This document shows positions 1 through 8,649 of a stretch of 64,000 bases of DNA, one piece after another; position 1 is the first letter of the stretch; every line of letters starts with the position of its first letter. Position numbers and translations under genes: made by a program. This stretch comes from Corynebacterium sp. 74A (GTDB lineage: Bacteria > Actinomycetota > Actinomycetes > Mycobacteriales > Mycobacteriaceae). The DNA lies in NCBI RefSeq assembly GCF_008930665.1, contig NZ_PQMG01000002.1, positions 310,001-374,000 of the forward strand, given 5' to 3'. The notes under the pieces are model-generated. The model saw nothing but the letters and a program-made list of their open reading frames with translations, was not told the DNA's origin and did not search any database.

Positions 1-1
1 G

Positions 2-619
2 GGGCGGCCTATGCCCGGCTTCGAGATCGTATTGAAAGACCCCGCCACCGATGAGTGTGGCGACCACGGAGAAATCTGTATCTCCCTCGACCCCCGCCCC
101 GTGGGGCTCACCCCAGGCTATTATGGCGATCCCGCTAAAAATACCGAGACCTTCCGCGAGGGCTTTTACCACACCGGCGATATCGCCGAGCGGGACAAGG
201 ACGGCTACATCACCTATATTGGCCGCGCTGATGATGTGTTCAAGGCCTCGGATTATCGCCTCTCCCCTTTTGAACTTGAGTCCGCGGTGATCGAGCATCC
301 AGCCGTGGCCGAGGTGGCGGTGGTGCCCTCTCCCGACCCCATTCGCCTCGCGGTGCCCAAGGCCTATGTGATTCTCGCGGCCGGCTATGAGCCCACCGCC
401 GAGACTGCCGAGAGCATTCTGCGGCATTGCCGCGCCACACTCGCCCCCTATAAGCGGATTCGCCGCCTCGAGTTCCACGATCTTCCGAAGACCGTCTCCG
501 GCAAGATCCGGCGCGTGGATCTGCGACGCCGAGAGATGGACATCCACCAAGCCGATGCGGGGGCCTCCACAGTGGCAACAGAGTGGGCCGATAGCGACTT
601 CCCCTCACTCAAGGGCTAA
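2..619 (+). CDS. AMP-dependent acyl-CoA synthetase, C-terminal part (5' end outside window)
   Basis: The reading frame is open from the first bases, so this is the last ~205 residues of an adenylate-forming acyl-CoA synthetase (acyl + ATP + CoA to acyl-CoA). Visible are the YHTGD motif, the hinge region GRADDVFKASDYRLSP and the C-terminal SGKIRR motif, whose Lys catalyses adenylation in this superfamily. The GRPMPGF opening and the medium-chain/acetyl-type hinge suggest an acetate or medium-chain fatty acid enzyme rather than a FadD32-type acyl-AMP ligase. Substrate cannot be fixed without the N-terminal half. It converges on an enoyl-CoA hydratase and a thiolase, which fits a fatty-acid degradation role. 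Confidence 0.85.
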   Translation, partial: GRPMPGFEIVLKDPATDECGDHGEICISLDPRPVGLTPGYYGDPAKNTETFREGFYHTGDIAERDKDGYITYIGRADDVFKASDYRLSPFELESAVIEHPAVAEVAVVPSPDPIRLAVPKAYVILAAGYEPTAETAESILRHCRATLAPYKRIRRLEFHDLPKTVSGKIRRVDLRRREMDIHQADAGASTVATEWADSDFPSLKG

Positions 620-653
620 CAGCAGCCCCGCTCCTCACTTACCTCAACACAGC

Positions 654-692
654 AGTACGCGCCCACCCGAATGCTCGGGGCGGGCGCGTACT
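654..692. terminator. Bidirectional terminator hairpin
   Basis: A perfect 11-bp stem (AGTACGCGCCC, 654-664, with GGGCGCGTACT, 682-692) encloses a second small stem (CCGA/TCGG). It sits between the convergent acyl-CoA synthetase and enoyl-CoA hydratase genes. No strong T-tract is present on either side. Confidence 0.7.
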
Positions 693-741
693 ATGCCACG
701 GGAGCGCACTGGGGTGTCGCGCGATCCTATCGCGGCGGGTT

Positions 742-1512
742 TTAGCGATGAGTGAACTCGGCATCGCGCTTGTTCACAAAGGCGTCCATGCCTTCCTTTT
801 GATCCTGAGAGGCGAAAGCCGAGTGGAAGATGCGGCGCTCGAAGAGCACGCCTTGCTGCAGGGTGGTGTCGAAGGCGGCGTTGACCGCCTCTTTTACCAT
901 CGTGGCGGCAACGAGAGACTTCGCAGCGATCTCCTCGGCTACCGCTAGCGTTTCCTCCAGTAGGGACTCCGTGGGCACCACGCGGGAGACCAAGCCGGCG
1001 CGCTCAGCTTCCTCCGCATCCATCATCCGCCCGGTCAAGCACATATCCATGGCCTTGGACTTACCCACCGCGCGGGTGAGCCGCTGGGAACCGCCCATGC
1101 CGGGCAGCACGCCCAGCTTGATCTCCGGCTGCCCGAAGCGGGCGGACTCGGCGGCGATGATGAAGTCGCACATCATGGCCAGCTCACAGCCGCCGCCAAG
1201 GGCATAGCCGCTCACCGCGGCGATCACGGGGGTACGCACGGCGGTAAGCCCGTCCCACTCGGCAAACCAGTTGCTGCGGTACATGTCGGTGGCGGATTGC
1301 TCGGCCATCTCCTTGATGTCCGCCCCCGCCGCAAAGGCCTTCTCTGATCCGGTGATCACGATGCAGCCGATGGCATCATCCGCGTCATAGGCTTGGGCCG
1401 CGGCAACGACCTCGCGCATGGTGGCATCGTTGAGGGCGTTGAGCGCCTTGGGGCGATTGAGGGCAATCAGGCCAACACGGCCTCGGGTCTCGCACACAAT
1501 AGTCTCGGTCAT
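742..1512 (-). CDS. Enoyl-CoA hydratase/isomerase (crotonase family)
   Basis: A 256-residue protein of normal crotonase length, expected to hydrate trans-2-enoyl-CoA in beta-oxidation in the cytoplasm. The oxyanion-hole segment [11 protein letters not shown] lies near residue 60. [13 protein letters not shown] and [16 protein letters not shown] carry the two glutamates that act as catalytic acid and base in the family. The ATG at 1512 is preceded by AAGGAG at good spacing. The thiolase gene lies 187 bp upstream on the same strand, so the two could be co-transcribed or separately promoted. Exact chain-length specificity is not visible. Confidence 0.9.
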   Translation of the reverse strand: MTETIVCETRGRVGLIALNRPKALNALNDATMREVVAAAQAYDADDAIGCIVITGSEKAFAAGADIKEMAEQSATDMYRSNWFAEWDGLTAVRTPVIAAVSGYALGGGCELAMMCDFIIAAESARFGQPEIKLGVLPGMGGSQRLTRAVGKSKAMDMCLTGRMMDAEEAERAGLVSRVVPTESLLEETLAVAEEIAAKSLVAATMVKEAVNAAFDTTLQQGVLFERRIFHSAFASQDQKEGMDAFVNKRDAEFTHR

Positions 1513-1699
1513 GGCTCTCCTTCGAGTTCAGAGTGATAGGTAATTTATTGGCTCGCTCGCGGAACAACGCCCCTCGGGAAACGCGCCACGGCGGTGTATC
1601 TGCCACGATACGCACAACCGGTGGTCGAGGGCGCTTCCCCTGCTCATCGTGTGTGGGCGGCGTTTATAGAGCGCGGAATCTTCCATGAGCGATCGCCCC

Positions 1700-2896
1700 C
1701 TATGTGGCGCGCTCAAGCAGCAGGGCCTCGCCTTGGCCGCCACCGCCACAGAGGCTCACTCCCGCCCGCTGGCCTCGCCCGGCGTGGAGCGCATGGGCGG
1801 CGTGCACCACCAGCCGCGCCCCCGAGGCGCCGATCGGATGGCCGAGGGCAATCGCCCCACCATCGGGATTGAGTATCGCAGGCTCGATTCCCAGCACTCG
1901 CGCCGAGTGCACGGCCACCGCGGCGAAGGCCTCGTTGATCTCCACCCAGTCGAGATCGCTCGCCCGCCAGCCTTGGGCTGACAACGCGGTCAGTAAAGCC
2001 TGCGCCGGCTGTTCCTGAAGGGAGTTATCTGGCCCTGCGACCTGCCCGTGTGCTTTCACGACCGCAAGGACAGTCCAGCCCTGCTGCTCGGCGATACGCC
2101 GCTGGGTAAGCACTACCGCCGCCGCGCCATCGGAAATCTGAGAGGAGTTGCCCGCCGTGAGCGTGCCCTCGGCGGCAAAGGCGGGGCGCAACCGCGCGAG
2201 GGTATCGGCCGTGCACTCGGGGCGGATTCCCTCATCCTCGCTGAGCAGGACCTCCCCCTCGCGGGAGGAGGTGAGAACGGGAACGATCTCGGCATCGAAG
2301 CACCCCTCGGCCGTGGCGCGGGCGGCGCGCTGATGCGAGCGGGCCGCCATCTCGTCTTGCTCCTCGCGGCTCGCGGGATAGCGCTGCGCGTGCGATTCCG
2401 CGAGCTCCCCCATGGAGATGTGCAGATCGGCCGCGCTCAACCCGTCGTGACTCATGTGATCGAGGGTGCGCAGCGGTCCGAAGGTGGTGCCCCGCCTGCT
2501 GCCCATGAGTAGATGCGGGGCCTGGGACATGGACTCCATCCCACCAGCCACCACCACCTCGGCATCCCCGAGCCGCAGCATGCGGATGGCGTCGATAATC
2601 GCGCTCAAACCGGAAAGACATACTTTATTCACGCTCGCGGTGTGTGCCCGCGGAGAGATGCCGGCAGCTAATGCCGCCTGTTTGGCGGGGTTTTGCCCCA
2701 CGCCCGCACTGAGCACATGCCCGAGAATCACTGCATCGACCGCGGCGGCGGGAATAGTCGCGCTCTCGAGGGCATGGCGCATGGCGATTGACGCCAGCTC
2801 TGGGGCGCTGAGTTGCGATAGTGCGCCAAGCATACGGCCGGTAGGGGTGCGCGTAGCGCCGACGATGACGATGTCTGTATCCGCGGCGATTGTCAT
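1700..2896 (-). CDS. Acetyl-CoA C-acyltransferase (thiolase)
   Basis: A 398-residue thiolase, catalysing either CoA-dependent cleavage of 3-ketoacyl-CoA or condensation of two acetyl-CoA. The nucleophilic Cys is in VNKVCLSGLSAI, the NEAFA motif is in INEAFAAVAVHS, the His motif is GGAIALGHPIGASGAR, and the terminal Cys is in SLCGGGGQGEALLLE. The ATG at 2896 is chosen because GGAGG precedes it by 4-5 nt and the product then starts with the usual TDIVIVGATRTPTGR segment. The open frame continues upstream to 3007, but that would add 37 residues without family similarity. Probably works with the enoyl-CoA hydratase next to it. Confidence 0.93.
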   Translation of the reverse strand: MTIAADTDIVIVGATRTPTGRMLGALSQLSAPELASIAMRHALESATIPAAAVDAVILGHVLSAGVGQNPAKQAALAAGISPRAHTASVNKVCLSGLSAIIDAIRMLRLGDAEVVVAGGMESMSQAPHLLMGSRRGTTFGPLRTLDHMSHDGLSAADLHISMGELAESHAQRYPASREEQDEMAARSHQRAARATAEGCFDAEIVPVLTSSREGEVLLSEDEGIRPECTADTLARLRPAFAAEGTLTAGNSSQISDGAAAVVLTQRRIAEQQGWTVLAVVKAHGQVAGPDNSLQEQPAQALLTALSAQGWRASDLDWVEINEAFAAVAVHSARVLGIEPAILNPDGGAIALGHPIGASGARLVVHAAHALHAGRGQRAGVSLCGGGGQGEALLLERAT

Positions 2897-3001
2897 AGGG
2901 CCTCCCAGTGGAGAAACACAAAGTGTACGGTATGGGACCCTATCGTACCGCGACCATGAGATCCACGCCACAGCTTTGTGGCTACTTCTTGGAACGCCAA
3001 A

Positions 3002-3033
3002 GGGCACAGCCCCCGCAGTGGAAGGCTGTGCCC
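3002..3033 (-). terminator. Terminator after the adhesin gene
   Basis: A 10-bp perfect stem (GGGCACAGCC, 3002-3011, with GGCTGTGCCC, 3024-3033) lies about 45 nt beyond the stop of the surface adhesin gene. A T-rich run follows on the + strand (TTATGCTTTTATT), so the hairpin could act in either direction. On the minus strand it also precedes the thiolase start. Confidence 0.6.
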
Positions 3034-3076
3034 CTTATGCTTTTATTAATCACGTGACGCTTGTCGACGCACCCTC

Positions 3077-4825
3077 CTAGTCGCGAGTACGCAGTCGGAC
3101 CAGGACGAGCGTGCCGCCGAGGAAGATCATCACGAGAGCGATGATACTCATGGTGATCACCGAGGCACCGGTATTAGCCAAGCCTTGGCGCTTTTCTTCC
3201 TTAGCTGCCGACTTCGAGGGAGCCGCAGTGGTGTGAGGCACCGTGGTGTGAGGTGCGGAACCCTGAGTACGGATCGGCTTCTCTGCAGTAGAGGTACCGG
3301 GAGCGGCCACCGACCGAGTCGTGGAAGACGGGGTGGTGGATTCGGAGGTCTCGGAGTTCACAGAGGTGGTCTCCTCCGGGGTGGAGGTCTCAGACTCGGT
3401 GGTCTCGGACTTCTCCTCCTCGCGCTCAGTCTCCTTAGCCGGCTCGTCCTTCTTGGGCTCGTCCTTCTTGGGCTCGTCCTTCTTGGGCTCGTCCTTCTTG
3501 GGCTCGTCAGGCTTAGCACAATCGGGGCTCTTCGGACAGGAGGGCTTTACCGGAGCTTGGGTGGGATTTTCCGGAGCCTGGGACGGCATCGGCTCTTCAG
3601 AGGTGGTCTGCTCAGGCACCTCAACGGGGGCAGACTTGACGACGATAGTTTGTGCGCGATCCTCGCGGTCGTGGTGCACAACCTCGTGTCCGCCTTCGAC
3701 AATCTCGCCGGCTTCGGTGCGTACCGCCTTCTCAAAGACAACGTAGGAGTGGCCGGGCTCCAGGGTGACCTTGTCGAAATCAACCTTGACGCTGCCCTTC
3801 GCCTCGCTCACGGTCTCCACCTTGGTGGCTTTAGCAACAACACGATCATCGCCTAGGTCCATGAGTTCACCGGTGAAGGTGTACTCCTTGCCCTCCTCAA
3901 AGCCTTCGTAGTCAATGGTGTCGACCACGTGCACTGCCTCGTCCACCTCGGCGGCGGAGAGTTCCACGGCTGCGTCTGCGGAGGCCTTTTCACCCTCAAC
4001 AGAGACGGTGGTGCGCATAGCGGAGGGGGTGCGCTCCTCCTCCTTCTGGGTCTCCTTCTTGTTATCGTCCACGACCACGCGCTCGCCATCCTTGCCGTGG
4101 GTCATCTCGACGGTAAGCAGGTTCTGGTAGGCTTCGGCGGCTGCAGAGCTGGCACGTCGCGGGTCCTGGTCAGTCACATAGACGCGGATAACGGCGTCGT
4201 CCGGGTGCTGCTCCAGCTGTACCTCAGGATCTTGACCAACAAGGGCTGCAGCGGCGCGAGCCACATTGAAGTTCTGATTGGCGATGTTATCGACGGCGGC
4301 GAAAGTCTCAGCGCTGGGATCCTTGGTGCCACCGGCGGTAAACATGTTGTCGGTGTAGCGCCATACAGCGAGCTGGGTGGCGTGGTAGAAGTCGCCGTCA
4401 TCGAGGCCGAAGCGCTCCTTGATACCGGCTGCGTTGAAGCCGTAGCCATTGTAGATGGTGCGCAGAATGGCATCGTTGAACTCGTCGCTGTTATCGAAGG
4501 CCGAACTCGTCCCGGAACCGGGCTTGTTGGAGGCCTTGAGCAGATCATAGGACGAGGTCATGCGTACCGGATAGTTCGACTCCGCAGAGGTCGGGGGCTG
4601 CAGGCGCTGATTGAAGCAGAATGCCACCTCGCCGTCAGTCTCGGCAACATTCTGTCCGGTCCATTCGGTGACGCGGTAGTGGCTGAATGGGGCCTCAGCA
4701 CTGAAGCCGCGGTAGTCCTGCTCCTCAGTGGCGTGAGCGGAGGCCGGTAGGCTCACCGCAATTACTCCCACGAGCAAGGTGATGGCAACCAGTACGGCCG
4801 CCCAGCTTGTTCTTAAAGCGTTCAA
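3077..4825 (-). CDS. Thioester-domain (TQXA) and VaFE-repeat surface adhesin with LAxTG anchor
   Basis: A 582-residue secreted, wall-anchored protein. Residues 1-30 form a signal peptide ending LPASA. The next ~180 residues are a thioester domain: Cys70 in FCFNQ and Gln151 in the TQLAVW motif would form the internal thioester that binds host surfaces covalently in this family. A VaFE-type domain follows (TIDYEGFEEGKEYTFTGEL, then SYVVFEKAV and HHDREDRAQTI), expected to carry a stabilising intramolecular bond. A Pro/Lys/Glu/Ser/Thr-rich stalk with KKDEP repeats leads to LANTG, a hydrophobic helix and RLRTRD, a sortase substrate tail. The TTG start at 4825 follows AGGAG. A GTG at 4933 has no ribosome site and would bury the signal peptide behind 36 polar residues. 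No sortase gene lies in the window. Confidence 0.88.
   Translation of the reverse strand: MNALRTSWAAVLVAITLLVGVIAVSLPASAHATEEQDYRGFSAEAPFSHYRVTEWTGQNVAETDGEVAFCFNQRLQPPTSAESNYPVRMTSSYDLLKASNKPGSGTSSAFDNSDEFNDAILRTIYNGYGFNAAGIKERFGLDDGDFYHATQLAVWRYTDNMFTAGGTKDPSAETFAAVDNIANQNFNVARAAAALVGQDPEVQLEQHPDDAVIRVYVTDQDPRRASSAAAEAYQNLLTVEMTHGKDGERVVVDDNKKETQKEEERTPSAMRTTVSVEGEKASADAAVELSAAEVDEAVHVVDTIDYEGFEEGKEYTFTGELMDLGDDRVVAKATKVETVSEAKGSVKVDFDKVTLEPGHSYVVFEKAVRTEAGEIVEGGHEVVHHDREDRAQTIVVKSAPVEVPEQTTSEEPMPSQAPENPTQAPVKPSCPKSPDCAKPDEPKKDEPKKDEPKKDEPKKDEPAKETEREEEKSETTESETSTPEETTSVNSETSESTTPSSTTRSVAAPGTSTAEKPIRTQGSAPHTTVPHTTAAPSKSAAKEEKRQGLANTGASVITMSIIALVMIFLGGTLVLVRLRTRD
3441..3508 (-). repeat. 15-bp tandem repeat encoding KKDEP
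   Basis: Four and a half copies of a 15-bp unit (GGCTCGTCCTTCTTG on the + strand) encode KKDEP repeats in the stalk of the adhesin. The copies are near-identical, so the copy number is likely to vary between strains by slippage or recombination. Confidence 0.9.
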
Positions 4826-5397
4826 TGTTCTCCTGCTTTTCAATATTCGATCCGGCAGCGATCCGAGCGATAGGTGTACCGCCCGTGGACACCGGGATTG
4901 TTTTTTGAGCCATAACACATACACCCCGCTCACACGTGGGATGTCTATGGCGATGAAGTGGAAATCTAATACCTTTTTCAGGCTGCGGCAAGCCCGCAGT
5001 GTTTACAACATTTATTCTTGTTGAAATGTCCACTTTTTGGCCGCACCCCTGACAGAATGCCCGATCGGGCACTGCAAATGTGGTAAATCCCAGATGGGGC
5101 CCTATTTTTGCAGTTCATATGTCCGACCGGAAAGGCCAAATAGATCACGGTTTGGTAACTATCGGAAGTGTTCGTCACATGGGTAACCAACCCAACCATG
5201 GACATGCCTTACATATGCCGACATCCTGTCATGTGTCCAGCGTATGGCCTTTTTATCACCCACCAGCACACATGAAGGTGGCCCCAGACATAGAGGTCCG
5301 ATGAGTGGGATGTTACACAGTATTGCGCACACTGTGTTTTACCCCATACTTACCTGCTGGACGGCCTGAATCAGCTCTACAGAGCCCTATACGTGCC
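4826..5397. other. Long non-coding region upstream of the adhesin gene
   Basis: About 570 bp without a credible gene, visibly more AT-rich than its surroundings. It holds the presumed adhesin promoter and leader, a 14-bp palindrome at 5058-5071, and a short hairpin (CTGCGG/CCGCAG, 4983-4999). Short open frames in it lack ribosome sites and similarity. The stretch is much longer than most spacers here, which suggests regulated expression of the adhesin. Confidence 0.5.
5058..5071. promoter_or_regulatory. 14-bp perfect palindrome, candidate operator
   Basis: TGCCCGATCGGGCA is its own reverse complement and lies about 235 bp upstream of the adhesin start codon. Its size and symmetry fit a dimeric repressor or activator site. 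The cognate protein is unknown. Confidence 0.4.
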
Positions 5398-6429
5398 CTA
5401 GCTTCGCGATAAGCGGACGATGAACGCGAGATGATCTGCGTTCCCCACGGGCATGGTGGAACAGCCCCGAACATGAAACTCGGGAGAGACGAAGATGTGA
5501 TCAATGGAGGTGCGTAGGGGGTGGCTCTGCCATGTGGAGCCAAAGGAAACCTGGGCAGGCCACGTCCCCACCGCATTCCGTCCGCATACTTCGCTTGCGG
5601 CTATGAGCCGCTCTCGCTGGGTCAGCGGGCCGTGGCGGAGGGTGGCATTGAAATCACCGGCGAGGAGCACGGGGCCGGGAAGTTTCTCCCCATAGCGTAT
5701 GAAGGCCTGCGTCTGCTGACGCCACTGCTCCATGAGAAACGACACTGGTGGCACGGGGTGCACGCCGGCTACATGGAAGCTCTGCCCCGTATGCGGGGTG
5801 ATAATCGCCGCCTTCGACTCTAGGTCAAAGGAAGGAATATCGGCTGGGGCGACCGAGCCGAGGCGCGGATGCACAAGTACCTGGGTGGCCGCCGGCCCTC
5901 GTGCAGAGTGCCCAGGGGCGGGATCGATCAAGGCCTGCTCAAATTCGCTGCCCTGCACCGCGGCGTCCACGCGGGAGCGCTCTGCTTCCGGCAGGACAAC
6001 GATATCGGGGTCCGCTGCAGCCACGAGAGCCTGAAAGCCGGCAGCAGACAGCGTGTTTTGGCTGTTTAAGGTGACCACAGTCAACTCAGGGGCCGCATCC
6101 GGCGACGGTGCAGGCAGGCTGCCACGAGCAGGCGCAGGCACTGGAACCACGGCCAACACGGTCGCCAACGCCACCGCTATCGCGCCCGCTATCCCCTCGA
6201 GAATCCGGAAGGCGGTGCGGCGCCGCAACAGCGCCTGGAGCAGCAGAACGAGGCCGCACACGAGCCCGCCTGCAGCCATGAGATAGGGAAAGGCGATCAG
6301 CTGGGCGCCGCCGAGGCGAGTACTCAGCCATCGCGCGGGCGCCCAGTGGGGAAAGAGGATGACGAGACCACAGGCCCCGAGCATGCTCCACAGGGCGAGC
6401 TGCGCCAAGACAGCGCCGGCCCTTCTCAT
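5398..6429 (-). CDS. Membrane-anchored endonuclease/exonuclease/phosphatase (EEP) family protein
   Basis: A 343-residue protein. Three hydrophobic segments in the first ~105 residues anchor it. A C-terminal EEP fold follows, with LTVVTLNSQN, a mid-domain glutamate (VVLPEAER), LLAGDFNAT and the terminal SIDHIFVS...NADHLAF motifs. These carry the metal and catalytic residues (Asn, Glu, Asp, His) of DNase I-like hydrolases. The active domain is probably outside the membrane. Substrate (nucleic acid, phospholipid or phosphosugar) cannot be told. The ATG at 6429 is preferred over a GTG at 6438 because AAGGGG lies at workable spacing. It stands 46 bp downstream of the lipoprotein gene on the same strand. 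Confidence 0.8.
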   Translation of the reverse strand: MRRAGAVLAQLALWSMLGACGLVILFPHWAPARWLSTRLGGAQLIAFPYLMAAGGLVCGLVLLLQALLRRRTAFRILEGIAGAIAVALATVLAVVPVPAPARGSLPAPSPDAAPELTVVTLNSQNTLSAAGFQALVAAADPDIVVLPEAERSRVDAAVQGSEFEQALIDPAPGHSARGPAATQVLVHPRLGSVAPADIPSFDLESKAAIITPHTGQSFHVAGVHPVPPVSFLMEQWRQQTQAFIRYGEKLPGPVLLAGDFNATLRHGPLTQRERLIAASEVCGRNAVGTWPAQVSFGSTWQSHPLRTSIDHIFVSPEFHVRGCSTMPVGNADHLAFIVRLSRS

Positions 6430-6475
6430 CAGCGGCACCCCTTAATTCTTAACCAATTTGATTATAGGTGTGTCC

Positions 6476-7048
6476 CTAATTGTGGACAGAGCGTTGATAG
6501 CCCACGGCATTGTCCTGCTCATTCCAGTAGAGCAGCACTTTATCACCGCCCTCGCCATCGCGGTAGGTGACGTCGATGCTGTAGCCTTCCGGATCGGCCT
6601 TGAGTTCTTCAATCATGTGCGGGCTGCCCTCATCGCGGCCCACGTACTCGCCGGCGTGGAAGAGCAGCAGTACGGACTCGGCGTTCTCTAGGGGCTTATC
6701 GGCCTCATCCACGCGGGCATAGGTGAGATCGGTGCAGGCATTCCAGTTGGAATCCCCCTTGAAGGACCAACTGCCTTCTTCTTGGTTGATCTGGGCCACC
6801 GCGCGGTGCACCGCATCTGCGTTCGGGTCCACGGCGCACTCATCGTTGCTCTCCGTGTCGCTCTCCGTAACCTCAGTGCTGGTTTCTGCGGAGCTATCCG
6901 CAGACGATACGGAGCTCGAGGCCTCGGTGCTCGCTGCAGTCACAGCATCGTCCTCATTAGAGGAGCAGCCGGCGGCGCCGAGCAGCACCGCAGAGGCGGC
7001 AATCGCTAGGCTCGCGCGGACGGGACGCTGACGTGTAGAAATACTCAT
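6476..7048 (-). CDS. LppP/LprE-like lipoprotein
   Basis: A 190-residue predicted lipoprotein. The n-region MSISTRQRPVR, a hydrophobic stretch and the lipobox LLGAAGC place the lipidated Cys near residue 28. A Ser/Thr/Glu-rich linker of ~45 residues follows. The folded part contains NACTDLTYARV and VLLLFHAGEYVGRD, which resemble the LppP/LprE family of actinobacterial lipoproteins. Function is unknown. The ATG at 7048 (GAGGG just upstream) makes the best signal peptide; an in-frame ATG at 7066 has no ribosome site. Divergent from the DUF2254 gene across 111 bp. Confidence 0.75.
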   Translation of the reverse strand: MSISTRQRPVRASLAIAASAVLLGAAGCSSNEDDAVTAASTEASSSVSSADSSAETSTEVTESDTESNDECAVDPNADAVHRAVAQINQEEGSWSFKGDSNWNACTDLTYARVDEADKPLENAESVLLLFHAGEYVGRDEGSPHMIEELKADPEGYSIDVTYRDGEGGDKVLLYWNEQDNAVGYQRSVHN

Positions 7049-7127
7049 AACCCTCGATTGTTGCATATTTCGGCGGCACAGCCCTGCCCGCCCAGCCGTT
7101 AGTCGCCTGGGTGGGGCGCTAGGAGGT

Positions 7128-7140
7128 GGCGTCGATAAGC
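7128..7140 (-). repeat. 13-mer GCTTATCGACGCC, intergenic copy
   Basis: An exact copy on the minus strand, in the 111-bp spacer between the divergent lipoprotein and DUF2254 genes, 20 bp before the DUF2254 start codon. Confidence 0.8.
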
Positions 7141-7159
7141 ATCCTGCGCAGACCGTAGC

Positions 7160-8434
7160 ATGGAGCAGGTGAAACGTTTCTTCTATGCGCTGAAAACCCT
7201 CCTCAGCGCGAAACTATGGTCCGGTGCGGCGGTCACCGGCGTCGTGGCGGCCGTCCTTGCCATCGTGCTCACCGAGGTGGATGTGCCCGGTGAGTACCTG
7301 CTCGCCCAGTATTTGTGGCCGGGCGACACCGACGGTGCCGCCGACATGCTGAGCTTCGTGGCCTCCTCCACCATGACGGTGCTGACCACCACGATCTCCA
7401 TGACACTGATCGTGCTGCAAGTCGCCTCGGGCAACTTCTCGCATCAATTGCTGCGCGACTATATCGAATCGCCGGCGGTGCGCGGCATCATCGCGGTCTA
7501 TGTGGGCAACTTTGTCTACGCCGTGCTGGTGCTGCGTTCTTTGGACAAGGACGCGGAATCCCCGCCACAACTGGCTGTCACCGTCGCCGTGCTTGGCGTG
7601 CTCATCGCCTTAGGCACCTTCATCTGGTACGTCTCTCGGGTGGTGGACATGGTGCGGGTAGACACCATCATCAGGCAATCTGCGGAGCGCACCCTCGCCC
7701 ACGCAGATACCGCCCCGCCCACCGACACCCCGGCCGTGTATTTTGAGCGCCCCGAACCGCCCAGCCATGCGGCGGTGCTGTGCGCGGAGAGCTTCGGCTA
7801 TGTGCAGCGCGTCGATCACCAATCGGCGGCCGACTGGGCGAAAGAACACGAGGCGACAGTGGTGATCGATGTCCAACCGGGCGATAGGATCATCGCCGGG
7901 CAGCCAGTGGCGATGTGGTGGTGCGCTACCCAGCACGCCACCCACGCACTAGACATGCCGGATCCGATCTTCCTCTCCCTCGAGCGGGTCTCCGGAAACG
8001 ATTTCGCACTGGGCTTGCGCCAACTGCTCGATATCGGGGTGCGGGCGCTTTCGCCTGGAGTCAACGATCCCACCACTGCCCGGCATACGATCGGACAAGC
8101 CACCAGCGTGCTGCGCACACTCGTCACACACCCGCCGCAGCCGGTGGTGCACGAGGACGAGGAGGGGCGCTGTGTCCTCTGGGCCGCGGAACGCACCCAG
8201 GCGGAGCTGCTCGCAGAGTGGGTCTCAGAAATGCGCCGCTATGGCGCACAGGAACCGGGCGTGTTGGTGGAATTGCTGGACATGCTGCACATTGTGGGCG
8301 AAGAATCCCGCGACCCAGCAGTACGGGTGGTCGTGCGCAAAGAAATCGAGGCGATCATCCGGGCCGCCGCGCGGGCCATCGACGAGCCCCTCGATAGGCA
8401 GCGCGTGCTGCGCGCTGCGGGAGTCAAAGACTAA
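7160..8434 (+). CDS. DUF2254 family membrane protein
   Basis: A 424-residue protein with the DUF2254 architecture: two or three N-terminal hydrophobic segments (GAAVTGVVAAVLAIVL and a Thr/Met-rich helix near residue 75), two more near residues 115 and 140, then a cytoplasmic C-terminal half of ~270 residues. LLDIGVRALSPGVNDPTTA in that half is the family's hallmark segment. Molecular function is unknown, although the family is widespread in bacteria. No good ribosome site precedes the ATG, so a leaderless or weakly initiated message is possible. It converges on rplA across a spacer with two hairpins. Confidence 0.85.
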   Translation: MEQVKRFFYALKTLLSAKLWSGAAVTGVVAAVLAIVLTEVDVPGEYLLAQYLWPGDTDGAADMLSFVASSTMTVLTTTISMTLIVLQVASGNFSHQLLRDYIESPAVRGIIAVYVGNFVYAVLVLRSLDKDAESPPQLAVTVAVLGVLIALGTFIWYVSRVVDMVRVDTIIRQSAERTLAHADTAPPTDTPAVYFERPEPPSHAAVLCAESFGYVQRVDHQSAADWAKEHEATVVIDVQPGDRIIAGQPVAMWWCATQHATHALDMPDPIFLSLERVSGNDFALGLRQLLDIGVRALSPGVNDPTTARHTIGQATSVLRTLVTHPPQPVVHEDEEGRCVLWAAERTQAELLAEWVSEMRRYGAQEPGVLVELLDMLHIVGEESRDPAVRVVVRKEIEAIIRAAARAIDEPLDRQRVLRAAGVKD

Positions 8435-8459
8435 GAGGCGCGAGGACTATGCCCGCACT

Positions 8460-8481
8460 GCAGTGGGTGGCCCTCCACTGC
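8460..8481 (+). terminator. Hairpin after the DUF2254 gene
   Basis: A 7-bp stem (GCAGTGG, 8460-8466, with CCACTGC, 8475-8481) starts 26 nt past the DUF2254 stop. It has no clear T-tract. Confidence 0.4.
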
Positions 8482-8543
8482 CCGCACCGCGGCCCCAGTG
8501 CCCGCTAAGCCGCGCCCGCAACGAAGCTCGGCGCAGACGCACA

Positions 8544-8588
8544 ACACCCCTGTCACCCTCCCGCGCTGGCGGGAAGTGGCAGGGGTGT
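8544..8588. terminator. Strong hairpin between the DUF2254 gene and rplA
   Basis: An outer stem (ACACCCCTGTCAC, 8544-8556, with GTGGCAGGGGTGT, 8576-8588, one G-U type mismatch) encloses an inner CCCGC/GCGGG stem. It lies about 60 nt downstream of the rplA stop and can serve both convergent genes. Confidence 0.7.
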
Positions 8589-8649
8589 GATGTCTCAGAC
8601 TATTCCGCTCCGCACCGCACGCGGGCGGGACGGAACGAAGAAGGAGACT

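Noticed and set aside
3441..3508. Regular 15-bp repeats as a CRISPR-like array
   Set aside because: The units are directly abutting without spacers and encode KKDEP in frame within the adhesin.
4283..4295. TGTTATCGACGGC as another copy of the 13-mer
   Set aside because: It has two mismatches to the consensus and lies in adhesin coding sequence; not counted.
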